Shown: positions 1 to 6,020, counted from the stretch's first letter. The stretch is 6,313 nt of DNA from Nitrospira sp. ST-bin4 (GCA_002083565.1 MSXM01000059.1:13611-19923); one strand, 5' to 3'. Notes: generated by a model from the letters alone, not told the origin. Program-made: numbers and translations.

Positions 1-771
1 CGGGGTCCGGATCTCATGGCTCATGTTAGCCAGGAATTCGCTCTTCGCCCGATTGGCTACTTCGGCCGCCTCTTTTGCGTCCCGTAGCGCCTGTTCGCCC
101 TCACGCCGTTCCGCTGCGTCTATGGCCAATGTTGCCATGGTCGCCAGTGAACTTGCGACCTGTTCTTCCTGGATATTCCACCGCCGTGTCCTACCGACCT
201 GTTCTGCGCACAGGACCCCTACGACGGTTCCCTTCTGCCTGATCGGGGCATCCAGCATGGCTCCGATATTCAAAGGGATTAAGTAGCCCTGCGCGAATTC
301 CTTAGTCCGAGGGTCGTGAACTGCGTCGTGAACCACGATGGCTCGTTCTTCGTCAATGAGAGATCGGAAGTAGGTTGGATAGTGTGCCGACGGGAGAGTC
401 GTGCCGGTACTGTGACGATGGAGTCTGGATTCAAAGAGGTCGATCAGTGAGATGGCGTCGCGATGATCGGTGAATAACCAGACGCCGGCTCGCTCCACTC
501 GCAAGAGCCTGCAACAGGCTTCGGTAATGGCTTGGAAGGAGCGGGAGAGATTGCCGCTGGTCAGAGCCTCATCCTGAGCCAGTTGCCTCAGAGTCTCCTG
601 GGATTCATTCAGGAGCGATGCGGCGCTCGGCTTGTCTGAAGCAGTCGAGCGTGGAGTGCGTGGCCGTACGCCTGTAGAGGATACCCGTTTGGGAGAGGAC
701 GGAGGGTTCCGAGAGGACGTGGACGCTGTCTTGATCCGTTTTCGAACGGCTATACGGCGATGACGCGGCAT
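1..771 (-). CDS. GAF-domain sensor histidine kinase, N-terminal part (3' end cut by window edge)
   Basis: The frame is open from ATG at 771 to the window edge and gives 257 residues. Residues 1-55 are basic and rich in Ser, Arg and Pro, probably disordered. Residues about 60-218 look like a GAF sensor domain, with strands such as AGVWLF (95-100), HDAVHDPRT (148-156) and a GTVVGVLCAEQ core (181-191). A charged helix (219-243) leads into the H-box NRAKSEFLANMSHEIRTP, whose phosphoacceptor is His252. In this family the rest of DHp, the HATPase domain and often receiver domains follow; they lie outside the window. No membrane segment is visible, so the visible part should be cytoplasmic, sensing a small ligand or redox state through GAF. 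The gene follows the diguanylate cyclase gene by 50 nt on the same strand. I see no clear Shine-Dalgarno before 771; TTG at 783 is an in-frame alternative, and an in-frame TAA at 819-817 limits any further extension. The family call is firm; the ligand is unknown. Confidence 0.9.
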   Translation of the reverse strand, partial: MPRHRRIAVRKRIKTASTSSRNPPSSPKRVSSTGVRPRTPRSTASDKPSAASLLNESQETLRQLAQDEALTSGNLSRSFQAITEACCRLLRVERAGVWLFTDHRDAISLIDLFESRLHRHSTGTTLPSAHYPTYFRSLIDEERAIVVHDAVHDPRTKEFAQGYLIPLNIGAMLDAPIRQKGTVVGVLCAEQVGRTRRWNIQEEQVASSLATMATLAIDAAERREGEQALRDAKEAAEVANRAKSEFLANMSHEIRTP

Positions 772-821
772 AATCGTGAGCAAACTATGGTGCCGGACAG
801 TTTCCTCAGGCGGTCTTTACT

Positions 822-1826
822 CTAGTTGTCGTGAGAATCTGGGACCAATGATAAGAGCCCGGCCGGCTTGATTCGATTCCGTCCTTCTTGTTTTGCCTGG
901 TACAGGGCCTGGTCGGCCGCCTTGATCAAATCAGTCGGGGAGATATGTCTGTTGGGAACGATACAGGCATAGCCGACGCTGATTGTGATGATTTCTCCGT
1001 CTGAGTGTGTGATGCCCAATGATTCGACCCGGCGGCGGAGGCTTTCAGCGACTTGTGCCGCTCCGTCGATGGCTGTGCCGGGAAGCACTGTGACGAATTC
1101 ATCTCCGCCATAGCGGGCGACCAGGTCGCCGGGGCGATTGACGGCGCTGGAGATGGCCGCAGAGACCTGCCGCAGACATTCATCGCCGGCCGTATGACCC
1201 TTGGAGTCGTTGTAGGTCTTGAAACGGTCGATGTCGAACATGATGAGCGAGAGCGGCGTCGAGTCGCGCACGGCGCGTCGCCACTCCTGGTCGAGGAAGT
1301 CGTCGAACTGACGCCGATTGGTGATGCCGGTCAATCCGTCCAGGCAGGAGAGCCGCAGCAGCATTTGATTGGCTTCCTGCAATTGGCGCATGACTTCGAG
1401 CAACTCTTGTTCGCGCGCCCGGCGCCGGTCGATTTCATGGACAAGGCGTAAAACTGAGCGCACTCTGGTCAACAATTCGATCTTGTTGACCGGCTTCGCA
1501 ACATAGTCCATGGCGCCTGCGGCAAAGGCCAGTTGCAGGTCGACCGGGTCCGTTTTGACTGTGACCATAATGATCGGGGTATCGCGAAAGCGGTCGATGG
1601 CTTTGATCTGACGGCAGGCTTCGATGCCGCTCATTTGTGGCATTACGATATCCATCAGAATGAGGTCGACTCGTGCGCCGGATTGTTTGCCTCCGTCGAG
1701 TCCGAGAAGTTTGAACGCCGCGTTGGCGGAGTCGGCAGCCAGAATGTTTTCATAGCCTGCCGCGGATAGGAGCGCTTGTAAGAGCAGGCGGTCATCCGCG
1801 GAGTCATCGACGATGAGGATGCTCAT
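822..1826 (-). CDS. Response regulator diguanylate cyclase (REC-GGDEF, PleD-like with one receiver)
   Basis: The 334-aa protein should make cyclic di-GMP from two GTP when its receiver is phosphorylated. REC spans residues 1-125: acidic pair Asp7/Asp8, phosphoacceptor Asp59 in LILMDIVMP, Thr89 and Lys111 in AKPVN. A charged helical linker (about 128-158) follows, of the coiled-coil type that couples receivers to GGDEF domains. The GGDEF domain (about 160-322) starts with the usual DGLTGITNRRQF and has FDIDRFKTYND (Asp198 and Asp200 region for metal), then the signature RYGGDEF at 238-244. The inhibitory I-site RPGD is at 231-234, five residues before GGDEF, so both catalysis and product inhibition should be intact. 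There is no second receiver, unlike Caulobacter PleD, and no EAL domain. ATG at 1826 is preceded by AGGAG 13 nt upstream, a somewhat long spacing. It is the middle gene of a three-gene minus-strand cluster. Its receiver is a close paralogue of the one in the upstream gene. Confidence 0.95.
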   Translation of the reverse strand: MSILIVDDSADDRLLLQALLSAAGYENILAADSANAAFKLLGLDGGKQSGARVDLILMDIVMPQMSGIEACRQIKAIDRFRDTPIIMVTVKTDPVDLQLAFAAGAMDYVAKPVNKIELLTRVRSVLRLVHEIDRRRAREQELLEVMRQLQEANQMLLRLSCLDGLTGITNRRQFDDFLDQEWRRAVRDSTPLSLIMFDIDRFKTYNDSKGHTAGDECLRQVSAAISSAVNRPGDLVARYGGDEFVTVLPGTAIDGAAQVAESLRRRVESLGITHSDGEIITISVGYACIVPNRHISPTDLIKAADQALYQAKQEGRNRIKPAGLLSLVPDSHDN

Positions 1827-1876
1827 AAAAGTAGATAGTCTCCTGGTGGAATGGCTGACTGGCGGAATCGTATCAA

Positions 1877-2515
1877 CTAGTCCGGGTAAACACCAGGATA
1901 AAGCTTTTTGACACAGACTTGGCAGATGCCGTGGCTGAATTGGGCGTCCGAATGTTCGCCCAAGTACTCTTCCAGTTGTTGCCAGAGCCCGCCGTCATTG
2001 CGGACTTTTTTACATGAGGCACAGATGGGAATCAGGCCGCGAAGCGCCTTCACCTCTTTCAGTGCCTGCTGGAGGTCCTCGTTGCTGCGGCGCAGATCGG
2101 CTTCTCGCTCCTTGCGGCAGTCCATTTCGCGCTTCAAGGTCAGCGCCGAGGCCACGCGAGCGAGCAATTCAATGCGGTTGACCGGTTTGGTGATGTAATC
2201 CATGGCCCCGGCCGAAAAGGCTTCCTTCAGATTCTCGATGTCGTTCTTGGCGGTTACCATGATGACCGGAATGTCACGAAGCTGGTCGCTTTGCTTGATT
2301 TGTCTGCAGGCTGCGATACCGTCGATGTCCGGCATGAGGACATCCATGAGAATCAAGTCGATATTTACCGGGACGCGTTTGTCATCTGGCTGGAGGGTTG
2401 CGAATGCAGCCTGTGCGGAATCGGCTGCCACGATATCGGTGTGGCCGGCCTTGGCCAGCAGAGACCGGAGCAACAGGTGCTGATCAGGAGAGTCATCGAC
2501 AATGAGAATGGCCAT
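1877..2515 (-). CDS. Response regulator with C-terminal Cys-rich (CxxC...HGxCxxC) domain
   Basis: The 212-aa protein has a canonical receiver at residues 1-125: Asp7/Asp8, phosphoacceptor Asp58 in LILMDVLMP, Thr88 and Lys110 in TKPVN. A charged predicted coiled coil (about 128-158) follows. Residues 159-208 form a compact C-terminal module with Cys165/Cys168 (ICASCKKVR) and His195, Cys198/Cys201 (SHGICQVCVKKLYP), probably a structural zinc or other metal site. I know this tail from the ends of many PAS/GAF and receiver proteins in environmental bacteria, but no function assigned to it. It lacks any DNA-binding, GGDEF, EAL or HD-GYP signature. It is the first gene of the cluster, 50 nt before the REC-GGDEF gene, and probably transcribed from the extended -10 element at 2582-2590. 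A weak AGGG lies about 9 nt before ATG 2515. Being a response regulator is secure; the output is unknown, with protein-protein signalling or metal/redox sensing as inferences. Confidence 0.93.
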   Translation of the reverse strand: MAILIVDDSPDQHLLLRSLLAKAGHTDIVAADSAQAAFATLQPDDKRVPVNIDLILMDVLMPDIDGIAACRQIKQSDQLRDIPVIMVTAKNDIENLKEAFSAGAMDYITKPVNRIELLARVASALTLKREMDCRKEREADLRRSNEDLQQALKEVKALRGLIPICASCKKVRNDGGLWQQLEEYLGEHSDAQFSHGICQVCVKKLYPGVYPD

Positions 2516-2581
2516 CGAGCGTGCCCTGACGATCTCGCGTGAGCGTATCGGCGTTTTGGGAATTGCCTCAGCCTACCCTCA

Positions 2582-2590
2582 AGTATAGCA
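2582..2590 (-). promoter_or_regulatory. Extended -10 promoter candidate for the signalling cluster
   Basis: Read on the minus strand this is TGCTATACT, a TGn motif joined to a near-consensus -10 hexamer (TATACT at 2587-2582). No good -35 is found at 16-18 nt spacing, which extended -10 promoters often do without. Transcription would start near 2575 and leave a leader of about 60 nt before ATG 2515. The gap after yqeY is 91 bp and shows no terminator hairpin, so read-through from yqeY is also possible. Confidence 0.45.
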
Positions 2591-2606
2591 AGGAATCGGC
2601 AGATCG

Positions 2607-3053
2607 TTAGGTGAGTTTGGCTCTGACCAGGTCGCTAACTTGTTTGCCGTCGACGGTTTGGCCTGCAAGGCGGGCCATGACGGCTTTCATCACGGCTCCC
2701 ATGTCCTTGAGGGAGCGGCTTCCTGTATCGGCCAGGACCGATACGATGATGCGGTCAAGCTCTTCTGCAGAGAGGGCCTTGGGGAGGTAGGTTTCAATAA
2801 TGGTGATTTCTTTTCGCTCCTTCTCCGCCAATTCAATCCGGTGCGCCTTTTCAAACTGCTCGACGGACTCCCGGCGCTGCTTGATGAGCGTGGCCATGAT
2901 CCGGCTCATTTCCGCATCGTCCAGATCCTTTCTCAGCTCGACCTCTTTGTTCAGGATCGCGGCTTTGATCATCCGGATGACATCCATCCGAAGCTGATCC
3001 CTCGACTTCATGGCGAGTTTGAGATCTTCGGTCAGGCGGTCGCGCAATGACAT
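2607..3053 (-). CDS. yqeY: GatB/YqeY domain protein
   Basis: The 148-aa cytoplasmic protein matches the YqeY family, which resembles the C-terminal tRNA-binding domain of the GatB subunit of the Asp/Glu-tRNA amidotransferase. Its precise role is not settled. Family hallmarks in order: MSLRDRLTEDLKLAMKSRD (1-19), the LRMDVIRMIKAAILNKEVEL helix (21-40), LIKQRRESVEQFEKAHRIELAEKE (56-79), ETYLPKALSAEEL (87-99), DMGAVMKAVM (117-126) and GKQVSDLVRAKLT at the end. The length is the usual size of the family. I chose ATG 3053 over the in-frame ATG 3149 because GAGG lies 5 nt before it, the family N-terminus begins exactly there, and a strong promoter (3097-3125) falls inside the longer version. It lies upstream of the signalling cluster on the same strand and diverges from the lipoprotein gene. 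It is not beside rpsU or dnaG in this window. Confidence 0.93.
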   Translation of the reverse strand: MSLRDRLTEDLKLAMKSRDQLRMDVIRMIKAAILNKEVELRKDLDDAEMSRIMATLIKQRRESVEQFEKAHRIELAEKERKEITIIETYLPKALSAEELDRIIVSVLADTGSRSLKDMGAVMKAVMARLAGQTVDGKQVSDLVRAKLT

Positions 3054-3096
3054 GAGGGCCTCGGTGTATGGAGTGGAGAGCGGATTCTCATCGCGG

Positions 3097-3125
3097 AGCA
3101 TACTCTGCCGGTCCGGACGAGTCAA
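3097..3125 (-). promoter_or_regulatory. Sigma70-type promoter for yqeY
   Basis: On the minus strand, TTGACT (3125-3120) is followed by a 17-nt spacer and TATGCT (3102-3097). This is close to the TTGACA-17-TATAAT consensus. Transcription would begin near 3090, giving a leader of about 37 nt before ATG 3053. Its position argues against the longer in-frame start of yqeY at 3149. Confidence 0.7.
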
Positions 3126-3170
3126 CGACAGGAGCGCAATGGCATTCAAAAGAAGCCGGGAGTATGATCA

Positions 3171-3198
3171 TCGACAAGCGGGCTCACGTCTGTATACT
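3171..3198 (+). promoter_or_regulatory. Sigma70-type promoter for the small lipoprotein gene
   Basis: TCGACA (3171-3176) lies 16 nt before TATACT (3193-3198); each hexamer differs from consensus by one base. Transcription would start near 3205, about 26 nt before ATG 3231. It is back to back with the yqeY promoter. Confidence 0.6.
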
Positions 3199-3218
3199 TG
3201 CAGCGCTTGTTTTCATGG

Positions 3219-3224
3219 AGGAGG
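3219..3224 (+). promoter_or_regulatory. Strong ribosome binding site (AGGAGG) that fixes the lipoprotein start
   Basis: AGGAGG lies 6 nt before ATG 3231. This selects 3231 over the in-frame upstream start at 3198, which lies at the end of the promoter -10 element. Confidence 0.8.
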
Positions 3225-3230
3225 TTGCGC

Positions 3231-3449
3231 ATGGGAAGAAAAACGCCACAATACGATGGAATGGCGCGCAGTTTGGTGGCCGGTTTGGCGGGCCTGTCGT
3301 TGTTGGGGCTCAGCGCTTGCGCGGGTCATCAGCCGGCGCCGCCTGCGCCGACGGTGACACCGGATCAGGTTCGCACGCATGCGGATAAGGCCTTCGATAA
3401 ATTAAAACAAGAGGAGCAGCAACGGGCGGTTAGCCCGACGATGCCGTAG
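3231..3449 (+). CDS. Small outer-envelope lipoprotein, function unknown
   Basis: The product has 72 residues. After a short basic N-region (GRKTPQYDGMAR) comes a hydrophobic stretch LVAGLAGLSLLGLSAC ending in a lipobox Leu27-Ser28-Ala29-Cys30. Cleavage by signal peptidase II and lipidation of Cys30 are expected. The mature part is only about 43 residues: a Pro-rich linker (HQPAPPAPTVTP), then a predicted amphipathic helix about residues 45-66 (DQVRTHADKAFDKLKQEEQQ), then a short tail. Residue 31 is Ala rather than Asp, so there is no inner-membrane retention signal of the enterobacterial +2 type. I do not recognise a family; small lipoproteins with a charged helix of this kind are seen in many bacteria. 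The gene stands alone, with its own promoter and excellent ribosome binding site, and converges with the MFS transporter gene 19 bp downstream. That it is a lipoprotein is well supported; the function is unknown. Confidence 0.85.
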   Translation: MGRKTPQYDGMARSLVAGLAGLSLLGLSACAGHQPAPPAPTVTPDQVRTHADKAFDKLKQEEQQRAVSPTMP

Positions 3450-3473
3450 TCGTTGCGTATCCGGCGGGCTAGC
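3429..3473. terminator. Possible shared stem-loop between convergent genes
   Basis: GTTAGCCCG (3429-3437) can pair with CGGGCTAGC (3465-3473), a 9-bp stem with one G-U pair. A smaller inner pairing, ACGA (3438-3441) with TCGT (3450-3453), is possible. The structure holds both stop codons of the tail-to-tail lipoprotein and transporter genes. It lacks a T-tract on either strand, so it is at best a weak or factor-assisted terminator. Confidence 0.3.
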
Positions 3474-4872
3474 GGCGGCGGAATGCGAGTTGGCGCAGCG
3501 GTTTGAGCAGCGGAAGTTCCCACAGCAATCGATGGTGGGCGCGATGCTCCACCGCGCGGGGTTCGTGAAACGTGTGGAGCAATGATGCTGAGACGAGCAG
3601 GCGAAGCACGCCGGAGAGAAAGAACAGAAACGGCAGATTCGATGCTGGATGCAGGTCCAGGCTTCCCAGCTGCAAGGATGCCGGGACAGAACTGATAAGC
3701 CAGCTGCCGAGCACTGTGCCCAGTGCCCATCCGATGGCATTCATTGTGGCGGAGACCGCTACCGCTTTGGCCCGGTCTGCCGGTTGCACCGCATCGAACA
3801 CGTAGTTGTTGAGGCCCAGCCCGAGCCCTGCCCAGACCACTCCTCCGAAAAAATTCACGACCACAAGAAAGCTCCAGGCTGTAGTCAATAGGTAAAGCAT
3901 CGGCAGGACGGGGACCAGCAGGCCGGTAAAGGTGAGGAGCGCTTTGTTGCCGAAGCGATCACCGAATTGGCCCCAGGCAGGGAGCGTGACGAATTGGCCC
4001 ATAATACCCGCTGCGAGCCACACGCCATATTCCCAATAGGCGAACCGGAGGTCTTGAAGCATATAAATGACGAAGAAGGGAGCCGTCATCAGCACCGCCA
4101 GGTGCATGAGGCTGGAAAAAAGAAGAAACTGACGAAAATCTCTGGAGACACCGGTCCGAACAAACACCCGGAATCCCGTTGGTTTGTCGGTTGATGCATG
4201 ACGCGGGAGGTCCGGCACTTTCATGAGAGAGAGGAGCGAGGCGCTACGGCTCAGGCCGGCGGTGAGAAACATGACGGCAAAGCCGACCCAGAGCAGGTGC
4301 CAATGCTCGAAGACGCTCAATAATACACCGCCCAGACCGAGCGCCAAAAAGCTCGTGAGAGCCATCACCCGCGACCGTTGGCCGAAGTACATGCCCCGTT
4401 CGTTGGCGTGAAGCTGATCGGTGACGAGACTGTTCCATGCCGGGGACGTAAAATGGCTGAAGGTAAAGTACAGCGCGACGCCGGCGATCAGCAGCCAAGG
4501 GCCTAGTTCGGGCCACAATAAGGGCAGGGCTAGAATCGGAATCCAGGCAGCGGATTGTCCGATGATGCCCCAGAAGATTTGTGATCTGCGGCTCGAGAAC
4601 CAATGCGACACTTTCACGGAGACGAGTTGCGCCCAGACGCCTAACAGCTGCGGCATGGCGGACAGGATGCTTAAATGCCATGGTGTTGCATGGACGAGCA
4701 GGGCAAAAGCGGACAGGTACTGTTCCCCTCCGCCTTGCGTGACGGCCTGGAAGAGCCCATCGCGCATGCCGAACCGGCGCCCCGGTTCCTGTTCGTGCGA
4801 GCGGCCCGACTGCGAGAGATCGGCGGACCTGGCTTCTCCAGACTGCGGTACGGATGAAAGTGTGTCCGGCAT
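3469..4872 (-). CDS. Major facilitator superfamily (MFS) transporter
   Basis: From ATG 4872 the protein has 467 residues. Residues 1-36 are hydrophilic and probably disordered. About twelve hydrophobic segments follow, for example 51-62, 68-86, 98-120, 124-140, 169-186, 192-210, 248-272, 281-298, 311-330, 333-354, 372-395 and 412-433, as expected for an inner-membrane MFS permease. Residues 301-312 (GQFGDRFGNKAL) match the conserved MFS motif A loop between helices, in the second half. ERGMYFGQRSRV (158-169) is a loop of a type I associate with an uncharacterised MFS group. The C-terminus is a basic tail (HHRLLWELPLLKPLRQLAFRRR). The substrate cannot be told from sequence. The start is uncertain: neither 4872 nor the in-frame ATG 4767 (432 aa, start just before the first membrane segment) has a good ribosome binding site. 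The frame stays open back to 5568, but that part is antisense to a better-supported gene. It is divergent from the exported-protein gene, with 75 bp between the starts. Confidence 0.85.
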   Translation of the reverse strand: MPDTLSSVPQSGEARSADLSQSGRSHEQEPGRRFGMRDGLFQAVTQGGGEQYLSAFALLVHATPWHLSILSAMPQLLGVWAQLVSVKVSHWFSSRRSQIFWGIIGQSAAWIPILALPLLWPELGPWLLIAGVALYFTFSHFTSPAWNSLVTDQLHANERGMYFGQRSRVMALTSFLALGLGGVLLSVFEHWHLLWVGFAVMFLTAGLSRSASLLSLMKVPDLPRHASTDKPTGFRVFVRTGVSRDFRQFLLFSSLMHLAVLMTAPFFVIYMLQDLRFAYWEYGVWLAAGIMGQFVTLPAWGQFGDRFGNKALLTFTGLLVPVLPMLYLLTTAWSFLVVVNFFGGVVWAGLGLGLNNYVFDAVQPADRAKAVAVSATMNAIGWALGTVLGSWLISSVPASLQLGSLDLHPASNLPFLFFLSGVLRLLVSASLLHTFHEPRAVEHRAHHRLLWELPLLKPLRQLAFRRR

Positions 4873-4933
4873 AACAATCTGCCCATCGTGGAAATAGATC
4901 AGAGAGCACTCTATCACAGCTGGTCCGGACGGC

Positions 4934-4938
4934 AAGGA
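4934..4938 (+). promoter_or_regulatory. Ribosome binding site for the exported-protein gene
   Basis: AAGGA lies 9 nt before ATG 4948. No comparable site precedes the alternative ATG at 4987, which favours 4948 even though the shorter form would have a tidier signal peptide. Confidence 0.5.
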
Positions 4939-4947
4939 TGACATTCG

Positions 4948-5634
4948 ATGATTGACCGGCCACCGACGCGCCGATACGATGCTGTCATGGCTAGGTGGAA
5001 CCATCATCGGGGGGTGTGTTGCTTGGGAAGTTGGATTGCAATCAGCCTGTTGTGCAGTGGCATGGTGGTTCTCCAAACCAGTCAGGCGAAGGACCTTCTC
5101 GCGCCGAAAGAGCAGGACACCACCGAAGTGGGAGTGACCCAGAGCCCGTCCTTCGATAAGCAACAGCAGGGGGTGCCGCAGTCGCTGTTCACCTGGATTA
5201 CAATGGCAAAAGGGTATGAGGTCGAATGGGACACCTTTGGGCGAACAGGATGGTATGCCCAGGACCCCAGGCTGAGACCGGTCGAGCCCGGCGCAGTCTT
5301 TCCGGCAGAGACGCCGGTTGTGTACATTGTGTTCGAAGTGGCTCCGCTCGAAGATCCTGCGCAATTCGCGGTGCAATGGTTTCGTGAACAGCCCGGAGGT
5401 TCGTTGAGCCATGAGGGCGCGGGAAAGGATGTGCTGGAAGTGCCGGGCCATGAACGGTACGGATATCTCGAAATGAAAAAGTCCGGGGTGCGATGGGAGC
5501 CGGGCAAGTATGTGGCGAAGCTGTTTATTGCCCCGTTGGGGCAACAGCCGTTTCATGCTGCGAATCAAGTCGGAACGATGCGCTTCACCGTCACTGAGTC
5601 GGCTTCATCGCGCACACCGGCGCAACCCAAGTGA
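4948..5634 (+). CDS. Exported protein of unknown function
   Basis: The 228-aa product has an N-terminal export signal: basic residues up to Arg21, a hydrophobic core about residues 23-42 (CCLGSWIAISLLCSGMVV), and a plausible signal peptidase I site after Ser-Gln-Ala47. The Cys residues are not in a lipobox context. The mature part (about 181 residues) is soluble, with alternating hydrophobic patterns and repeated aromatic and Pro/Gly turns: FTWITMAKGYEVEWDTFGRTGW (67-88), VVYIVFEVAPLED (111-123), FAVQWF (126-131) and EPGKYVAKLFIAPLG (180-194). This pattern suggests a beta-sandwich or Ig-like fold acting in the periplasm or at the surface. I recognise no family. Start: ATG 4948 has an AAGGA site; ATG 4987 would give a 215-aa form with a more typical short n-region. 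The next gene begins 35 nt after the stop and is probably cotranscribed, with the terminator at 5975-6003 closing the unit. Confidence 0.8.
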   Translation: MIDRPPTRRYDAVMARWNHHRGVCCLGSWIAISLLCSGMVVLQTSQAKDLLAPKEQDTTEVGVTQSPSFDKQQQGVPQSLFTWITMAKGYEVEWDTFGRTGWYAQDPRLRPVEPGAVFPAETPVVYIVFEVAPLEDPAQFAVQWFREQPGGSLSHEGAGKDVLEVPGHERYGYLEMKKSGVRWEPGKYVAKLFIAPLGQQPFHAANQVGTMRFTVTESASSRTPAQPK

Positions 5635-5669
5635 TCGCGATTCCGCAAATAGATCGGAGGAATGTGGAT

Positions 5670-5954
5670 ATGGACCCTCGCGTCAAGGTGACTGATCCGG
5701 AGAAACTGACCTTGCTCTATGAACGATTCCGGGACGTGTGTCTGGTGGAAAAGGAAGTGTGGAAGGAAATCTTCATGCCCAGAGAGATCACGGCTGGTCC
5801 AGTGAGGACGAATGTTCAGGATCGGTATGATGTCGAGATTGATGATCCGGCCATCGAGGACACGCTGGATGCCAATATCCCGTTGGGTTCAGCCGCCCTC
5901 GGCGCGGCGATCCAGGAATATCGCGCCCATATTTCGTTTGTTCGGAAAGTCTGA
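5670..5954 (+). CDS. Small conserved-looking protein of unknown function
   Basis: The product has 94 residues with no signal peptide or membrane segment, so it is probably cytoplasmic. The N-terminal part (1-36) is a charged helix-rich region (DPEKLTLLYERFRDVCLVEKEVWKEIF). The middle is acidic (DRYDVEIDDPAIEDTLD, 51-67), and the end holds a small-residue helix (PLGSAALGAAIQEYRAHISF, 71-90). I do not recognise a family; only Cys23 is present, so there is no Cys-based metal site. ATG 5670 is chosen because GGAGG (5656-5660) lies 9 nt before it. A GTG at 5631 overlapping the previous stop, and a GTG at 5664 only 3 nt after the GGAGG, are less likely. It follows the exported-protein gene by 35 nt and probably shares its transcript. 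The intrinsic terminator follows 20 nt after the stop codon. Confidence 0.8.
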   Translation: MDPRVKVTDPEKLTLLYERFRDVCLVEKEVWKEIFMPREITAGPVRTNVQDRYDVEIDDPAIEDTLDANIPLGSAALGAAIQEYRAHISFVRKV

Positions 5955-5974
5955 GGGGGAGTCGCAGGAGTCGC

Positions 5975-6003
5975 GACGGCGGGAGGATTCTCCCGCCGTC
6001 TTT
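5975..6003 (+). terminator. Rho-independent terminator
   Basis: GACGGCGGGAG (5975-5985) and CTCCCGCCGTC (5990-6000) form a perfect 11-bp GC-rich stem with a 4-nt GATT loop, followed by TTT. It lies 20 nt after the stop of the 94-aa gene. The short T-run is only on the plus strand, so it chiefly ends the plus-strand unit, although the hairpin also lies just past the convergent htpX stop at 6021. Confidence 0.85.
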
Positions 6004-6020
6004 CAGACGCAGAATTGTCC

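Noticed and set aside
23..286. Plus-strand open frame of 87 codons
   Set aside because: It is antisense to the GAF kinase, whose minus-strand frame encodes a clear GAF domain and H-box. The translation is low-complexity with no domain.
1053..1451. Plus-strand open frame of 132 codons
   Set aside because: It is antisense to the GGDEF domain and linker of the cyclase gene, which has intact motifs. No domain pattern is seen.
3054..3149. Longer N-terminus for yqeY starting at ATG 3149
   Set aside because: The extra 32 residues do not belong to the family, and a good -35/-10 promoter lies inside them. ATG 3053 has a proper ribosome site.
3198..3230. Longer start for the lipoprotein at 3198
   Set aside because: It begins at the end of the promoter -10 element, ahead of any expected transcript start. 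AGGAGG points to ATG 3231.
4873..4947. Promoters in the gap between the transporter and exported-protein genes
   Set aside because: Both strands were read for -35/-10 pairs. Only poor matches such as TATCAC or TATTTC without a -35 were found, so none is reported.
4244..4963. Minus-strand open frame of 239 codons
   Set aside because: It is in another frame over the transporter gene, Arg-rich and without membrane segments, so a shadow frame.
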